The translations under genes were made by a program, and so were the position numbers. From NCBI GenBank assembly GCA_030428865.1, contig JAUIEK010000005.1, forward strand, positions 62,001 through 126,000: a DNA stretch of 64,000 nucleotides, written 5' to 3'. Each line of letters starts with the position of its first letter. The first letter of the stretch is position 1. Shown piece by piece: positions 1 to 7,781 of this stretch. Origin of the DNA: Bacteroidia bacterium (GTDB lineage: Bacteria > Bacteroidota > Bacteroidia > Flavobacteriales > Flavobacteriaceae). The notes beneath the pieces are model-generated. The model saw only the letters and a program-made list of their open reading frames with translations, made no database searches and was not told where the DNA came from.

Positions 1-2
1 TT

Positions 3-596
3 ATTGGTATAAACCTAGCAATTCAATTTAATAATTGGAATAGCACCCGTCAAGCTAGGAAATCTATTGAGATAGCGATTGAAAAAATAAATGAAGAGAC
101 AACTTATAATAAAAACGAGTTAGAAAACTCAATCGAAAGCCATCATAAAATTATTGCTTTTTTAACTGCTTATAAAGAGATAGGGAATTTCAATACTGAT
201 ATTGTTACTTCTACTGACTTAATGAGTAAATTCAGAAAAGATTTCTCTGACTTTTATATTGTTAAAGACTCTTCTAAACTAGGACTTGATAAATATAACT
301 ATAGAGGGCAAATTGGTATTGAAATAGAGGTAACCGATTTAAAAAGTATTGCTTGGGAAACCGCAAAATCAACCTCTATATTAGATTTTGCAAGTTATAA
401 TTGCCTGTATGAACTTGAGAGTGTTTATAATTTGCAAGAGAAAGTAAAAATAAGTATTGACCATGCAATGTCAGATTTTTATAATGGAAATTTTGAAAAG
501 CTATTAAGGTCGCTAAAATATCTTGTACAATTACAGGATCAACTAATTAAAATATACGATAAATTACCAAATAAATTACTAACCTGTAAATCTTAA
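3..596 (+). CDS. DUF6090 family protein, 5' end cut by window
   Basis: The reading frame is open from the first bases of the window, so the gene starts outside it; an internal ATG at 222 is not the start. The visible part is about 197 residues. It opens with a hydrophobic stretch followed by the motif INLAIQFNNWN, which resembles the end of the single N-terminal membrane helix (IxIALQINNWNE) seen in the flavobacterial DUF6090 family. The rest is charged and helical. Members are small, single-pass membrane proteins of unknown function, often found in clusters of paralogues. The next gene starts 4 bases after this stop, so the two are probably co-transcribed. Family call from motif only; function unknown. 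Confidence 0.7.
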   Translation: MGINLAIQFNNWNSTRQARKSIEIAIEKINEETTYNKNELENSIESHHKIIAFLTAYKEIGNFNTDIVTSTDLMSKFRKDFSDFYIVKDSSKLGLDKYNYRGQIGIEIEVTDLKSIAWETAKSTSILDFASYNCLYELESVYNLQEKVKISIDHAMSDFYNGNFEKLLRSLKYLVQLQDQLIKIYDKLPNKLLTCKS

Positions 597-600
597 ATAG

Positions 601-1563
601 ATGAGAATTACTTTTATTTTACTTGCATTATTCTATTCACTTAACTTAATTTCTCAAGGAAGTGTTGAAGCGGAGTTCGACACAATTTACAAATACGATT
701 TTAAGCCTATAAAAGAGAACCACAATAAAAAGGTTTTAGTTGATGCAGGGCATAATACAATATATTCTCTATCTTACGGCAGGCAGAGTGCACGAGAAAT
801 GTTACGGATACTAGAAGCCGATAAGTTTCAATTGAACTTTACTGACAAAAAACTAAATGCTGATGTTTTAAATAGTGAATCTTCCGATTTATTAATTATT
901 CACGGAATCCCAAATGATAGAACTGTTTTAAAAGACAATGGAATTAAAGAAGTTCTTTATACTTCTCCATTAACCAATAGTGAAGTAACTAATATTGCTA
1001 AATATGTGTATAATGGAGGTGGACTTCTTATGTTCTTATCTCATTTCCCTGGAGGCAGTGGCGGCTTACCTTTATTAGAAGCTTTTAGCGTTAAATTTAG
1101 AGATGGTTATGCTTTTAATAAAGATTATCATATTAGTGAAGGTGGAAATTGCGGTCATTTTTTAATGAATGAAAAAAATGGCATGCTAAATAGTAAACAC
1201 CCTGTTTTTAATAATACAATTCGCCGAAAAGACATCCCTAAAAATGTCAAATTTTATTGTGGTGCTGCAGTTTTCAGAAATCCAGAAGATGTTATTTTAC
1301 CGTTCCCAAAAGAAACTATTAACTACACTCCTGCGACAACTAGCAAGAAAGAACTTGAAGAAACATCAAATTATTATGCTGGAATGATTGGGTTTACTTA
1401 CGGAAAAGGAAAAGTAATTATTTGTACAGATCAAGGTATTTTTAGAAGTCTCGATTTACTAATAGATGACAAAAAAATTCCCGTTACAATTCACGATCCT
1501 GAGAGTGAAAATGCAGCTTTATTTCTAGCCTCTATTAGATGGTTGACAAATCTAAAAAAATAA
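601..1563 (+). CDS. Secreted DUF4350/ThuA-like Rossmann-fold protein
   Basis: A 320-residue protein with a probable N-terminal signal peptide (about residues 1-19, ending LNLISQ) and no lipobox. The body begins VLVDAGHNTIYS, continues with a strand ending SSDLLIIHG, and then a segment YVYNGGGLLMFLSHFPGG. This order (a strand with DxxHN, a disordered target segment, an 'N-G-G-G-L-L' turn) resembles DUF4350 and other glutamine-amidotransferase-like Rossmann domains of periplasmic proteins. No catalytic Cys-His pair is evident, so enzyme activity is doubtful. It follows the DUF6090 gene by 4 bases. Substrate and role are unknown; the fold call is an inference from motif order. Confidence 0.55.
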   Translation: MRITFILLALFYSLNLISQGSVEAEFDTIYKYDFKPIKENHNKKVLVDAGHNTIYSLSYGRQSAREMLRILEADKFQLNFTDKKLNADVLNSESSDLLIIHGIPNDRTVLKDNGIKEVLYTSPLTNSEVTNIAKYVYNGGGLLMFLSHFPGGSGGLPLLEAFSVKFRDGYAFNKDYHISEGGNCGHFLMNEKNGMLNSKHPVFNNTIRRKDIPKNVKFYCGAAVFRNPEDVILPFPKETINYTPATTSKKELEETSNYYAGMIGFTYGKGKVIICTDQGIFRSLDLLIDDKKIPVTIHDPESENAALFLASIRWLTNLKK

Positions 1564-1607
1564 TAATCGTAAGGTAAGGATAAGAAGAATTTACTTACTA
1601 TAATTAT

Positions 1608-2183
1608 TTAAGCAACCTCTTTACTTTTCACGATTCGTTTTCTTATTCTACTTAGAGATTGTGGCGTAACCCCTAAGTAAGAAGCAATATAGTGATTTGG
1701 AACTCTCCTTAATATTTCTGGTTTGTTTTCTAACAAATTCATATATCTTTCTTCTGGTGAGTTCACAATAAAAGAGGTTATTGTTTGGTAGCAATCAATT
1801 AAATTGTTTTCTAACTGATCTTTTAAAAAGCTGTTAAGTTTTGGAACTTCTCTTATTATTTTATCTAAACCTTCTTTAGTACACATAACAACCTCTCCAT
1901 CTTCAACACAATCTATATGAAATTGTGATGGTTGTTTTCTAAAAAAACTCTCGTGAGAAATTACAAATTCATCTTCTAAAAATAGATTAATTGTTTTTTC
2001 TTCATCCCAACCATGAAAAAGTCTTAAACAACCTTTTCTTACATAATAGAAAGAAGTAGCTATTTCATTTTCTTTTAACAAAACCTCTCCTCTTTTAACG
2101 TCTTTAAAAACAATAGTTTTCTTAACTAAATTGAGTTCTCTCTCAGATAAATTAAGAAAATTTGAATCACTAAAAAATAACAT
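1608..2183 (-). CDS. Crp/Fnr family transcriptional regulator
   Basis: A 191-residue protein with the Crp/Fnr layout: a cyclic-nucleotide-binding beta-roll in the first half (GEVLLKENEIATSFYYVRKG, then LFLEDEFVISHESFF) and a C-terminal helix-turn-helix (VPNHYIASYLGVTPQSLSRI). The arginine and glutamate that bind the cAMP phosphate in Crp are not recognisable, as is usual for the many Bacteroidota members of this family, so the ligand is unknown. It is transcribed towards the end of the preceding secreted-protein gene and away from the SGNH hydrolase gene, with a 326-base spacer that could carry sites for both. Confidence 0.88.
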   Translation of the reverse strand: MLFFSDSNFLNLSERELNLVKKTIVFKDVKRGEVLLKENEIATSFYYVRKGCLRLFHGWDEEKTINLFLEDEFVISHESFFRKQPSQFHIDCVEDGEVVMCTKEGLDKIIREVPKLNSFLKDQLENNLIDCYQTITSFIVNSPEERYMNLLENKPEILRRVPNHYIASYLGVTPQSLSRIRKRIVKSKEVA

Positions 2184-2509
2184 AAGGAAACTATTATATG
2201 TGTTAATAATATATGCTTATACCTATTTTCTGCTTTACAGAATTAAGGCAACTATATCTGCACAATGAATATATCAAATACAATGCCAGTTAAAAAATAA
2301 AGTTTCTAGCTATTGTTTTCAATTAACTATTATTTTAAACCTTCCTAATTCAATAACTCCAACACTCGATGTTACAAACATAAATTTTTTATATAGAATG
2401 TATAATAATAATTTTACATCTTTTTATATACTTTTAGGTATCTTTGCAAACGTATTTGACTATTTAACAGTTAGTTAAAAGTGATGAAATTATTAAAACT
2501 AATATTAAA
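2184..2509. other. Intergenic spacer between divergent genes
   Basis: A 326-base AT-rich spacer between the Crp-type regulator and the secreted hydrolase gene. I see one exact Bacteroidota -7 box near its right end (listed separately), and no open frame, tRNA or strong hairpin. It most likely holds promoters for the two divergent genes. Confidence 0.5.
2439..2446 (+). promoter_or_regulatory. Candidate -7 box for the SGNH hydrolase gene
   Basis: TATCTTTG is an exact match to the Bacteroidota -7 consensus TAnnTTTG, 63 bases before the ATG at 2510. The -33 position shows only a T-run, not TTTG, so this is a partial promoter match. Confidence 0.45.
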
Positions 2510-3628
2510 ATGAAGAAGGTTTTATTTATGGTGTTTACTAGCTGCATATTATCTTCTATGCACTCGCAAACACAAACAGACAGCATCTATTTTATAGGCC
2601 ACAGTCTTATATCATTTACTATACCAGATATGGTAAGAGATATAGCTAATAGTGCAGAAGGCACATCTACTTATACAGATGCAAAGATAAGTAATGGCAC
2701 AAATCTTCTTAACCATTGGTTACACCCTACAGGGGAAAGCGGATTTGATGAAGGAAATTGGGAAGAAGAATTAGGAACAGGAAGGTATAATACCTTAGTG
2801 ATAACTGAGGCAATCCCCTTAGAAAGTCAAATAATATTTGCTGGAACACATACACATGCGAATAGTTTTTATAATTATTTTTTTCAAAATCGCTCTAATA
2901 GTTCTAATAACTCTAGAGAAACTCGAATGTATATCTATGAAACTTGGGATAACACACAAAATGGTGTAGCACAATGGAGGCAACGTATAAATGATGATTT
3001 GCCTTTATGGGAGGGAATTGCTGATCATTTAAATAATCTACATTCAGAAACAGAGGTATTAATGCTTCCTGGCGGTCAGGCCATGGCGCGTTTATATGAT
3101 GCTATAGAAAATAATGAAGTACCCGAAGTTACATCTATAAATGATTTTTTCTTAGATGATATCCATCTAAACGAAATAGGATTATATTATATTTCGTGTG
3201 TAGTATATGCCACAGTTTACGAGGCATCTCCTGTAGGATTAACACTAGAAACTAATGGACCTTTCGTGCCTTATGACACTCCCAGTGTAGCTTTGGGTTT
3301 AAAGCTACAAGAACTGGCGTATGAAACTGTTTGTAATTATAGTAGAAGTGGTGTAGATTGTGGCACTTTATCTACTGACGATAACTACGACGAGTATATA
3401 AACTCTATTTATCCAAACCCAATAGCAAATAATAGTTTCAATGTTAACCTAAAAGTTAACTCTGCTAACTTAAAAATGTATGATGTGACTGGAAAAGAGA
3501 TTTTACAAAGACATCTAAATCAAGGAGATAATCAAATTGAATTAAACACTACACTATCTACTGGATTATATATCATAAAAATTCAAATGCCAGATGGCAA
3601 TACTATTACAAAAAAAATGCTCAAATAA
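2510..3628 (+). CDS. Secreted SGNH/GDSL-like hydrolase with type IX secretion sorting tail
   Basis: A 372-residue protein with a signal peptide (about residues 1-19), a catalytic domain, and a C-terminal type IX secretion (T9SS type A) sorting domain of about 72 residues beginning near YPNPIANN (residue 301) and ending GLYIIKIQ...ITKKMLK. The catalytic domain has IGHSL (candidate nucleophile S32) near its start and DDIHLN (D216 and H219, the DxxH motif) near its end, the arrangement of SGNH esterases. The usual Gly and Asn blocks are not clear, so the substrate (acetylated polysaccharide, lipid) cannot be named. It has its own promoter and no operon partner. The tail predicts export across the outer membrane with tail cleavage. 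Confidence 0.75.
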   Translation: MKKVLFMVFTSCILSSMHSQTQTDSIYFIGHSLISFTIPDMVRDIANSAEGTSTYTDAKISNGTNLLNHWLHPTGESGFDEGNWEEELGTGRYNTLVITEAIPLESQIIFAGTHTHANSFYNYFFQNRSNSSNNSRETRMYIYETWDNTQNGVAQWRQRINDDLPLWEGIADHLNNLHSETEVLMLPGGQAMARLYDAIENNEVPEVTSINDFFLDDIHLNEIGLYYISCVVYATVYEASPVGLTLETNGPFVPYDTPSVALGLKLQELAYETVCNYSRSGVDCGTLSTDDNYDEYINSIYPNPIANNSFNVNLKVNSANLKMYDVTGKEILQRHLNQGDNQIELNTTLSTGLYIIKIQMPDGNTITKKMLK

Positions 3629-3713
3629 TAAATTAAGCAGCTACTGTACTATTTTTTGAGCCTACAAAATGTTAATGTTTGTTTAATTATTTTATTAAAT
3701 TATTTAACAAAAT

Positions 3714-3721
3714 TATCTTTG
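3714..3721 (+). promoter_or_regulatory. Candidate -7 box for the photolyase operon
   Basis: TATCTTTG matches TAnnTTTG exactly, 71 bases before the ATG at 3793. No clear -33 TTTG at the usual 19-21 base spacing. Confidence 0.45.
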
Positions 3722-3792
3722 TTAAAAATTTAAGGATTACACTTATAAGACGACGTAGTTAAAACAAGTGTTTAATAATCTAAATAAATATT

Positions 3793-4020
3793 ATGAATAT
3801 TATAGAAAAAGGATTAGAATTCGAGAAAAAAAAACATAAATTTCAAACTACAAGTGATCGTATTGTTGCTTCTAGAGAAGCCAAAGACTTGATTTTGGGC
3901 ATTAATGAAGTCTATAAGAAAACAAAAGATACCGAACTTATGGATTTAATGAAGCGACTCACAGACATCAAACAAAAAATAGAAAAACGTTTAAAAGGCA
4001 AACCGCTATCAGCTGTATAA
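3793..4020 (+). CDS. Conserved small protein upstream of photolyase genes
   Basis: A 75-residue, lysine-rich, probably all-helical protein without a signal peptide or membrane segment (MNIIEKGLEFEKKKHKF...). I do not recognise a named domain. It has its own promoter box 71 bases upstream and lies 58 bases before the SRPBCC gene, which in turn overlaps the photolyase gene. That context suggests a cytosolic protein co-expressed with a light or DNA-damage response, but this is inference from position only. Confidence 0.65.
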   Translation: MNIIEKGLEFEKKKHKFQTTSDRIVASREAKDLILGINEVYKKTKDTELMDLMKRLTDIKQKIEKRLKGKPLSAV

Positions 4021-4078
4021 AATACACACACACGTTTTGATAATATCTTAAAAAGTTTGTACTTTAAGTCAATTAAAG

Positions 4079-4549
4079 ATGAAAATTTACAGGCTACATA
4101 AAAAACAATCTCTTCCTATAACATTAAATGAAGCCTGGGAGTTCTTGTCTAGTCCAGAAAATTTAAAAATAATTACTCCTGATTATATGGGTTTTGACAT
4201 CATATCTGGAGCCGATCGAAAAATGTTTCCTGGTCAGATCATTCAGTATATTGTTACTCCTTTTCTAGGACTTAAAACAAAATGGGTAACAGAGATCACA
4301 CATATGAAGGAGAAACACTATTTTGTAGATGAGCAAAGGTTTGGTCCTTATTCATTATGGCATCACAAACATTTTATAAAAGAAATTGAAGGCGGTATAG
4401 AAATGGAAGATATTATTGATTATAAAATTCCTTTTGGTCTGTTGGGCCAATTGATACATCCTATTTTAGTAAAGCCAAAACTAGAAGAGATTTTTAATTA
4501 CAGACAAAAAAAATTAATTGAATTATTTGGTGAATACAAGCCAATATGA
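4079..4549 (+). CDS. SRPBCC family protein (START-like ligand-binding fold)
   Basis: A 156-residue protein of the SRPBCC superfamily: it starts with YRLHKKQSLPITLNEAWEFLSSPENL, the typical beta-strand then 'W-x-F-L-S-x-P-x-N-L' helix, and closes with a long amphipathic C-terminal helix. These proteins bind hydrophobic ligands in a helix-grip pocket. Its last four bases overlap the start of the photolyase gene (ATGA), so translation of the two is coupled. SRPBCC genes beside cryptochrome or photolyase genes are common in Flavobacteriaceae. The ligand is unknown. Confidence 0.8.
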   Translation: MKIYRLHKKQSLPITLNEAWEFLSSPENLKIITPDYMGFDIISGADRKMFPGQIIQYIVTPFLGLKTKWVTEITHMKEKHYFVDEQRFGPYSLWHHKHFIKEIEGGIEMEDIIDYKIPFGLLGQLIHPILVKPKLEEIFNYRQKKLIELFGEYKPI

Positions 4550-5844
4550 AAGAAGTTGCTGTTTTTTGGTTTAGAAGAGATCTGAGGTTACACGATAATC
4601 ATGGGTTATATAAAGCACTAACCTCAAAAGAGCCAGTCTTACCAATTTTTATCTTCGATACAGAAATACTTCACACACTTCCTAAAAACGATGCTAGAGT
4701 ATCTTTTATTTACCAACAACTCGTCAAATTAAATACTCAGCTAGAGCAATTTCAATCTTCTATTTTTATCTTTAATGAAACTCCATTAGAAGCATTTAAG
4801 AAACTAATAGACAAGTATTCTATTCGCACAGTTTACACCAATCATGATTACGAGCCTTATGCCAGAGAGCGAGATAAACAGATTAAAGAATACCTAAAAA
4901 CTAAAGGCATTAGTTTTTTATCTTTTAAAGATCAAGTAATTTATGAAAAAAATGAAATCATAAAAAATGATGGAACGCCTTACGTTGTTTATACTCCTTA
5001 TTCAAAAAAATGGCTAGAGCATTTCAACAAAAACAAACTTCAGTCTTATAATTCAGAAAAACACTTAGCTAATTTAGTAAGTAATAATTCATTTTCTTTT
5101 CCATCAATAGAAAGTATTGGGTTTAAACCTTCAACTATACAAGTTCCCGAACATAATATTTCTTCCTCACTACTTAGTCAATATGAATCAACAAGAAATT
5201 ATCCAGCTTTAAACAATACTTCTCAACTAGGACCTCATCTGCGATTTGGAACCGTTAGCATAAGAAAAATTGTAAAAAAAGCAAAGCAGGAGCCCAATCA
5301 AACATTTTTGAAAGAATTAATTTGGAGAGAATTTTTTATGCAAATTCTCTGGCATTTTCCACATACACAAAACAAGGCTTTTAAACCACAATACGATAGA
5401 ATTGTATGGAGAAACAATGAAAATGAATTTCAAAAGTGGTGTGAAGGAAAAACAGGTTTTCCTCTTGTTGATGCAGGAATGAGACAACTAAATGAAACCG
5501 GATTTATGCACAATCGTGTTAGAATGGTAGTAGGTAGTTTTTTGTGCAAACACATCTTAATCGATTGGAGATGGGGAGAAGCCTATTTTGCAGAGAAACT
5601 GTTGGATTATGAAATGGCTAGCAATATAGGGAATTGGCAATGGGTTGCTGGTTGTGGAGTTGATGCCGCTCCTTATTTTAGAATTTTTAATCCTACTTCT
5701 CAAATTCAAAAATTTGATAAAAAACAAGAATACATAAAACGTTGGGTTTCTGATTTTCAAGAACTCACATACCCAAACCCAATAGTAGATCACAAGTTTG
5801 CCAGAGAACGTTGTTTAAAAACATACAAAGAAGCGCTAGGCTAA
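4546..5844 (+). CDS. Deoxyribodipyrimidine photo-lyase/cryptochrome
   Basis: A 432-residue flavoprotein with the full photolyase layout. The N-terminal Rossmann antenna domain starts VFWFRRDLRLHDN; the FAD-binding helical domain carries LIWREFFMQILWHFPH, GFPLVDAGMRQL and HNRVRMV, and the diagnostic block DYEMASNIGNWQWVAG near residues 353-368, followed by PYFRIFNP. These residues hold the U-shaped FAD and the electron-transfer tryptophans. The family splits cyclobutane pyrimidine dimers using blue light (class I CPD photolyase); I cannot rule out a cryptochrome or a DASH type from sequence reading alone. Last gene of a three-gene operon. Confidence 0.92.
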   Translation: MKEVAVFWFRRDLRLHDNHGLYKALTSKEPVLPIFIFDTEILHTLPKNDARVSFIYQQLVKLNTQLEQFQSSIFIFNETPLEAFKKLIDKYSIRTVYTNHDYEPYARERDKQIKEYLKTKGISFLSFKDQVIYEKNEIIKNDGTPYVVYTPYSKKWLEHFNKNKLQSYNSEKHLANLVSNNSFSFPSIESIGFKPSTIQVPEHNISSSLLSQYESTRNYPALNNTSQLGPHLRFGTVSIRKIVKKAKQEPNQTFLKELIWREFFMQILWHFPHTQNKAFKPQYDRIVWRNNENEFQKWCEGKTGFPLVDAGMRQLNETGFMHNRVRMVVGSFLCKHILIDWRWGEAYFAEKLLDYEMASNIGNWQWVAGCGVDAAPYFRIFNPTSQIQKFDKKQEYIKRWVSDFQELTYPNPIVDHKFARERCLKTYKEALG

Positions 5845-5928
5845 GTAGATAACATTTTCTTAATACTTTGTTTCTTACTTTTCGTTAAATTGTAGTCACA
5901 AATTTAAACCCCAAAACCCCAACAAATT

Positions 5929-6327
5929 ATGGAAACACAAGTAAAAATGACAACTCAAGAAGTTGCAAACAAATGGCAATCTATGTGTCAGCAAGGGCAA
6001 AACCTAGAGTGTATTAATGAATTATATGCTGATACTATTGTGAGTAAAGAAATGCCTGGAGTTCCTTATGGAGAAGTTATGTCTGGTAAAGAAAATGTTT
6101 ACAACAAATCAAAAGAATGGTTAGATTCTGTAGAAGAATTTCATTCAGGAGAAATTAGTGAACCTATTGTAGCAGGAAATCATTTTACTTCAAAAATGAC
6201 TTTTGATGTTACTTTTAAAGACAGAGGCAGACAGCAAATGGAAGAAGTTGCGGTATTCGAAGTAAAAGATGGAAAAATTGTTAATGAGCAATTTTTCTAT
6301 GATATGGAAGGCATGGAAAACATGTAA
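5929..6327 (+). CDS. SnoaL-like/NTF2-fold protein
   Basis: A 132-residue cytosolic protein. The sequence shows an early helix (VANKWQSMCQQGQNLECINELY), a strand with MPGVPYGEVMSGKENV, and closing strands EVAVFEVKDGKIVNEQFFYD, the order of the NTF2-like SnoaL fold. These are small cone-shaped ligand-binding or isomerase domains; no catalytic Asp-His pair can be assigned here, so function is open. It lies 84 bases after the photolyase gene, followed by a strong terminator, so it is either a separate unit or the end of the photolyase operon. Confidence 0.75.
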   Translation: METQVKMTTQEVANKWQSMCQQGQNLECINELYADTIVSKEMPGVPYGEVMSGKENVYNKSKEWLDSVEEFHSGEISEPIVAGNHFTSKMTFDVTFKDRGRQQMEEVAVFEVKDGKIVNEQFFYDMEGMENM

Positions 6328-6354
6328 GCTTTGTAAAGCATTTCACAATAACTA

Positions 6355-6387
6355 AAAAGCTCTGTTATTTTATTTACCAGAGCTTTT
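6355..6387 (+). terminator. Intrinsic terminator after the SnoaL-like gene
   Basis: A perfect 10-bp stem AAAAGCTCTG/CAGAGCTTTT with a 13-base loop, continuing into a T-rich tail (TTTTGTTTATTTTTG). Its T-rich 3' end overlaps the -33 box of the tRNA promoter. Confidence 0.85.
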
Positions 6388-6415
6388 GTTTATTTTTGTG
6401 GGAGTTCTATATTTG
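6386..6415 (+). promoter_or_regulatory. Promoter of the tRNA-Pro/tRNA-Thr unit
   Basis: TTG (6386-6388), a 19-base spacer and TATATTTG (6408-6415), a complete Bacteroidota promoter. The -7 box ends 11 bases before the mature 5' end of tRNA-Pro, as expected for a short precursor leader. Confidence 0.85.
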
Positions 6416-6426
6416 CATCCCTAATT

Positions 6427-6501
6427 CGGGATGTAGCTTAGTCCGGTTAAAGTGCTGGTCTGGGGGACCAGAGATCGGAGGTTCGAATCCTCTCATCCCG
6501 A
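6427..6501 (+). tRNA. tRNA-Pro (anticodon GGG)
   Basis: A full cloverleaf: acceptor CGGGATG/CATCCCG, D stem GCTT/AAGT, anticodon stem CTGGT/ACCAG with loop CTGGGGG giving anticodon GGG, T stem GGAGG with loop TTCGAAT, discriminator A. The 3' CCA is not encoded and must be added by CCA-transferase. Confidence 0.96.
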
Positions 6502-6518
6502 CAAGCAAATAAAAAAAA

Positions 6519-6592
6519 GCCGATATAGCTCAGCTGGCTAGAGCAGCTGATTTGTAATCAGCAGGTCGTGGGTTCGAGTCCCTCTATCGGCT
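6519..6592 (+). tRNA. tRNA-Thr (anticodon TGT)
   Basis: A full cloverleaf: acceptor GCCGATA/TATCGGC, D stem GCTC/GAGC, anticodon stem GCTGA/TCAGC with loop TTTGTAA giving anticodon TGT, T loop TTCGAGT, discriminator T. No encoded CCA. It is 17 bases after tRNA-Pro and probably shares its transcript. Confidence 0.96.
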
Positions 6593-6692
6593 CTCTTTAA
6601 TTAAGATTCGTATATTTTCAGCAAGCAATCAACCTTTTTTAGAACAACTCTTTAAGCTTATAATCTTTCATTATCTTGCCAAATAAAATACT

Positions 6693-7781
6693 TTGTTATT
6701 GAAACGTGTTGTTCTTTCTGTCTCTAATGATATCACAAATGATCAACGCTTGAATCGAGTTTGTCAAATGCTACATCAAAATAACTATGATGTATTTGTT
6801 ATTGGCAGAAAGAAACAAGATTCAAAATCTTTAAAGTACCGTTACAAAACCTATCGATTTTCAATGCTTTTTTCTAAAGGTTTTTTATTCTATGCTAGTT
6901 TTAATATTAAACTTTTCTTTTTTCTCCTCTTCACTAAAAAAGACATTTTGTACGCTAATGATACAGATACATTACTAGCTAATTTTTTTGTTAGTAGAAT
7001 ACAAAACAAACCTTTAATTTTTGACAGTCACGAACTTTTTTCTGAAGTTCCTGAATTAGTCAATAGACCTTTTCAAAAAAAAGTATGGAGAAAAATTGAA
7101 GATTTTATCATTCCCAAGCTAAAAAATATCATTACGGTTAGCCCTGGAATTCAAAGACATTATAAAACTCTGTATAACGTAGAAAGCACAATTCTTAAAA
7201 ATGTCCCTATAACGAAAGAAGTAATAAAAAAAGAATTGAAAGAAATACCGAAAAACAAAAAAATAATCTGGTATCAAGGAGCTGTAAACCTTGGTAGAGG
7301 GCTAGAATTGTTGATAAAAACTATTCCGTTATTAAAAAACTATGTGTTGATTATTGCTGGAAATGGAGATATTCTAGATCAATTAGAACAAAAAGTTCTC
7401 TCTGATAAACTAGAAAATAAAGTGTTTTTTTTAGGAAAATTAGACCCAAAAGAGCTCAAACAGCTTACTCCAAATGCTACAATAGGAGTTAGTTTAGAAG
7501 AAGATTTAGGTCTTAATTACAGATATGCTTTACCTAATAAAGTTTTTGATTACATTCACGCCAATGTACCTGTAATTACTTCTAGTTTACCTAACATGAG
7601 TAGCTTGGTTAAACAGTATAAAATAGGAGAAATTTTGGTTGAAAGATCATCTGAAAGTTTGTCTAAATTGATTCTGAAAATGGAACAAAAAGATTATTCA
7701 AGTTTTTTAGAAAATGCCAAGAAAGAATTAAATTGGAACCGCGAACAAATCAACCTTTTAAAGCTCTTGAAAGCTGTCTAA
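6693..7781 (+). CDS. Glycosyltransferase family 4 protein (TTG start)
   Basis: A 362-residue GT-B fold glycosyltransferase. It starts with the strand LKRVVLSVSNDITNDQRLNRVC that opens this family, has YANDTDTLL and LIFDSHELFSE in the acceptor domain, and in the C-terminal donor domain IIWYQGAVNLGRGLE, IIAGNGD and PNKVFDYIHANVPVITS, the nucleotide-sugar site with its glutamate replaced by Asp-Tyr context. There is no in-frame ATG before the conserved N-terminus and an in-frame stop lies at 6684, so it must use TTG at 6693 or 6699. It probably builds a surface polysaccharide or glycan; the sugar is unknown. The next glycosyltransferase overlaps its end by 8 bases. Confidence 0.85.
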   Translation: MLLKRVVLSVSNDITNDQRLNRVCQMLHQNNYDVFVIGRKKQDSKSLKYRYKTYRFSMLFSKGFLFYASFNIKLFFFLLFTKKDILYANDTDTLLANFFVSRIQNKPLIFDSHELFSEVPELVNRPFQKKVWRKIEDFIIPKLKNIITVSPGIQRHYKTLYNVESTILKNVPITKEVIKKELKEIPKNKKIIWYQGAVNLGRGLELLIKTIPLLKNYVLIIAGNGDILDQLEQKVLSDKLENKVFFLGKLDPKELKQLTPNATIGVSLEEDLGLNYRYALPNKVFDYIHANVPVITSSLPNMSSLVKQYKIGEILVERSSESLSKLILKMEQKDYSSFLENAKKELNWNREQINLLKLLKAV

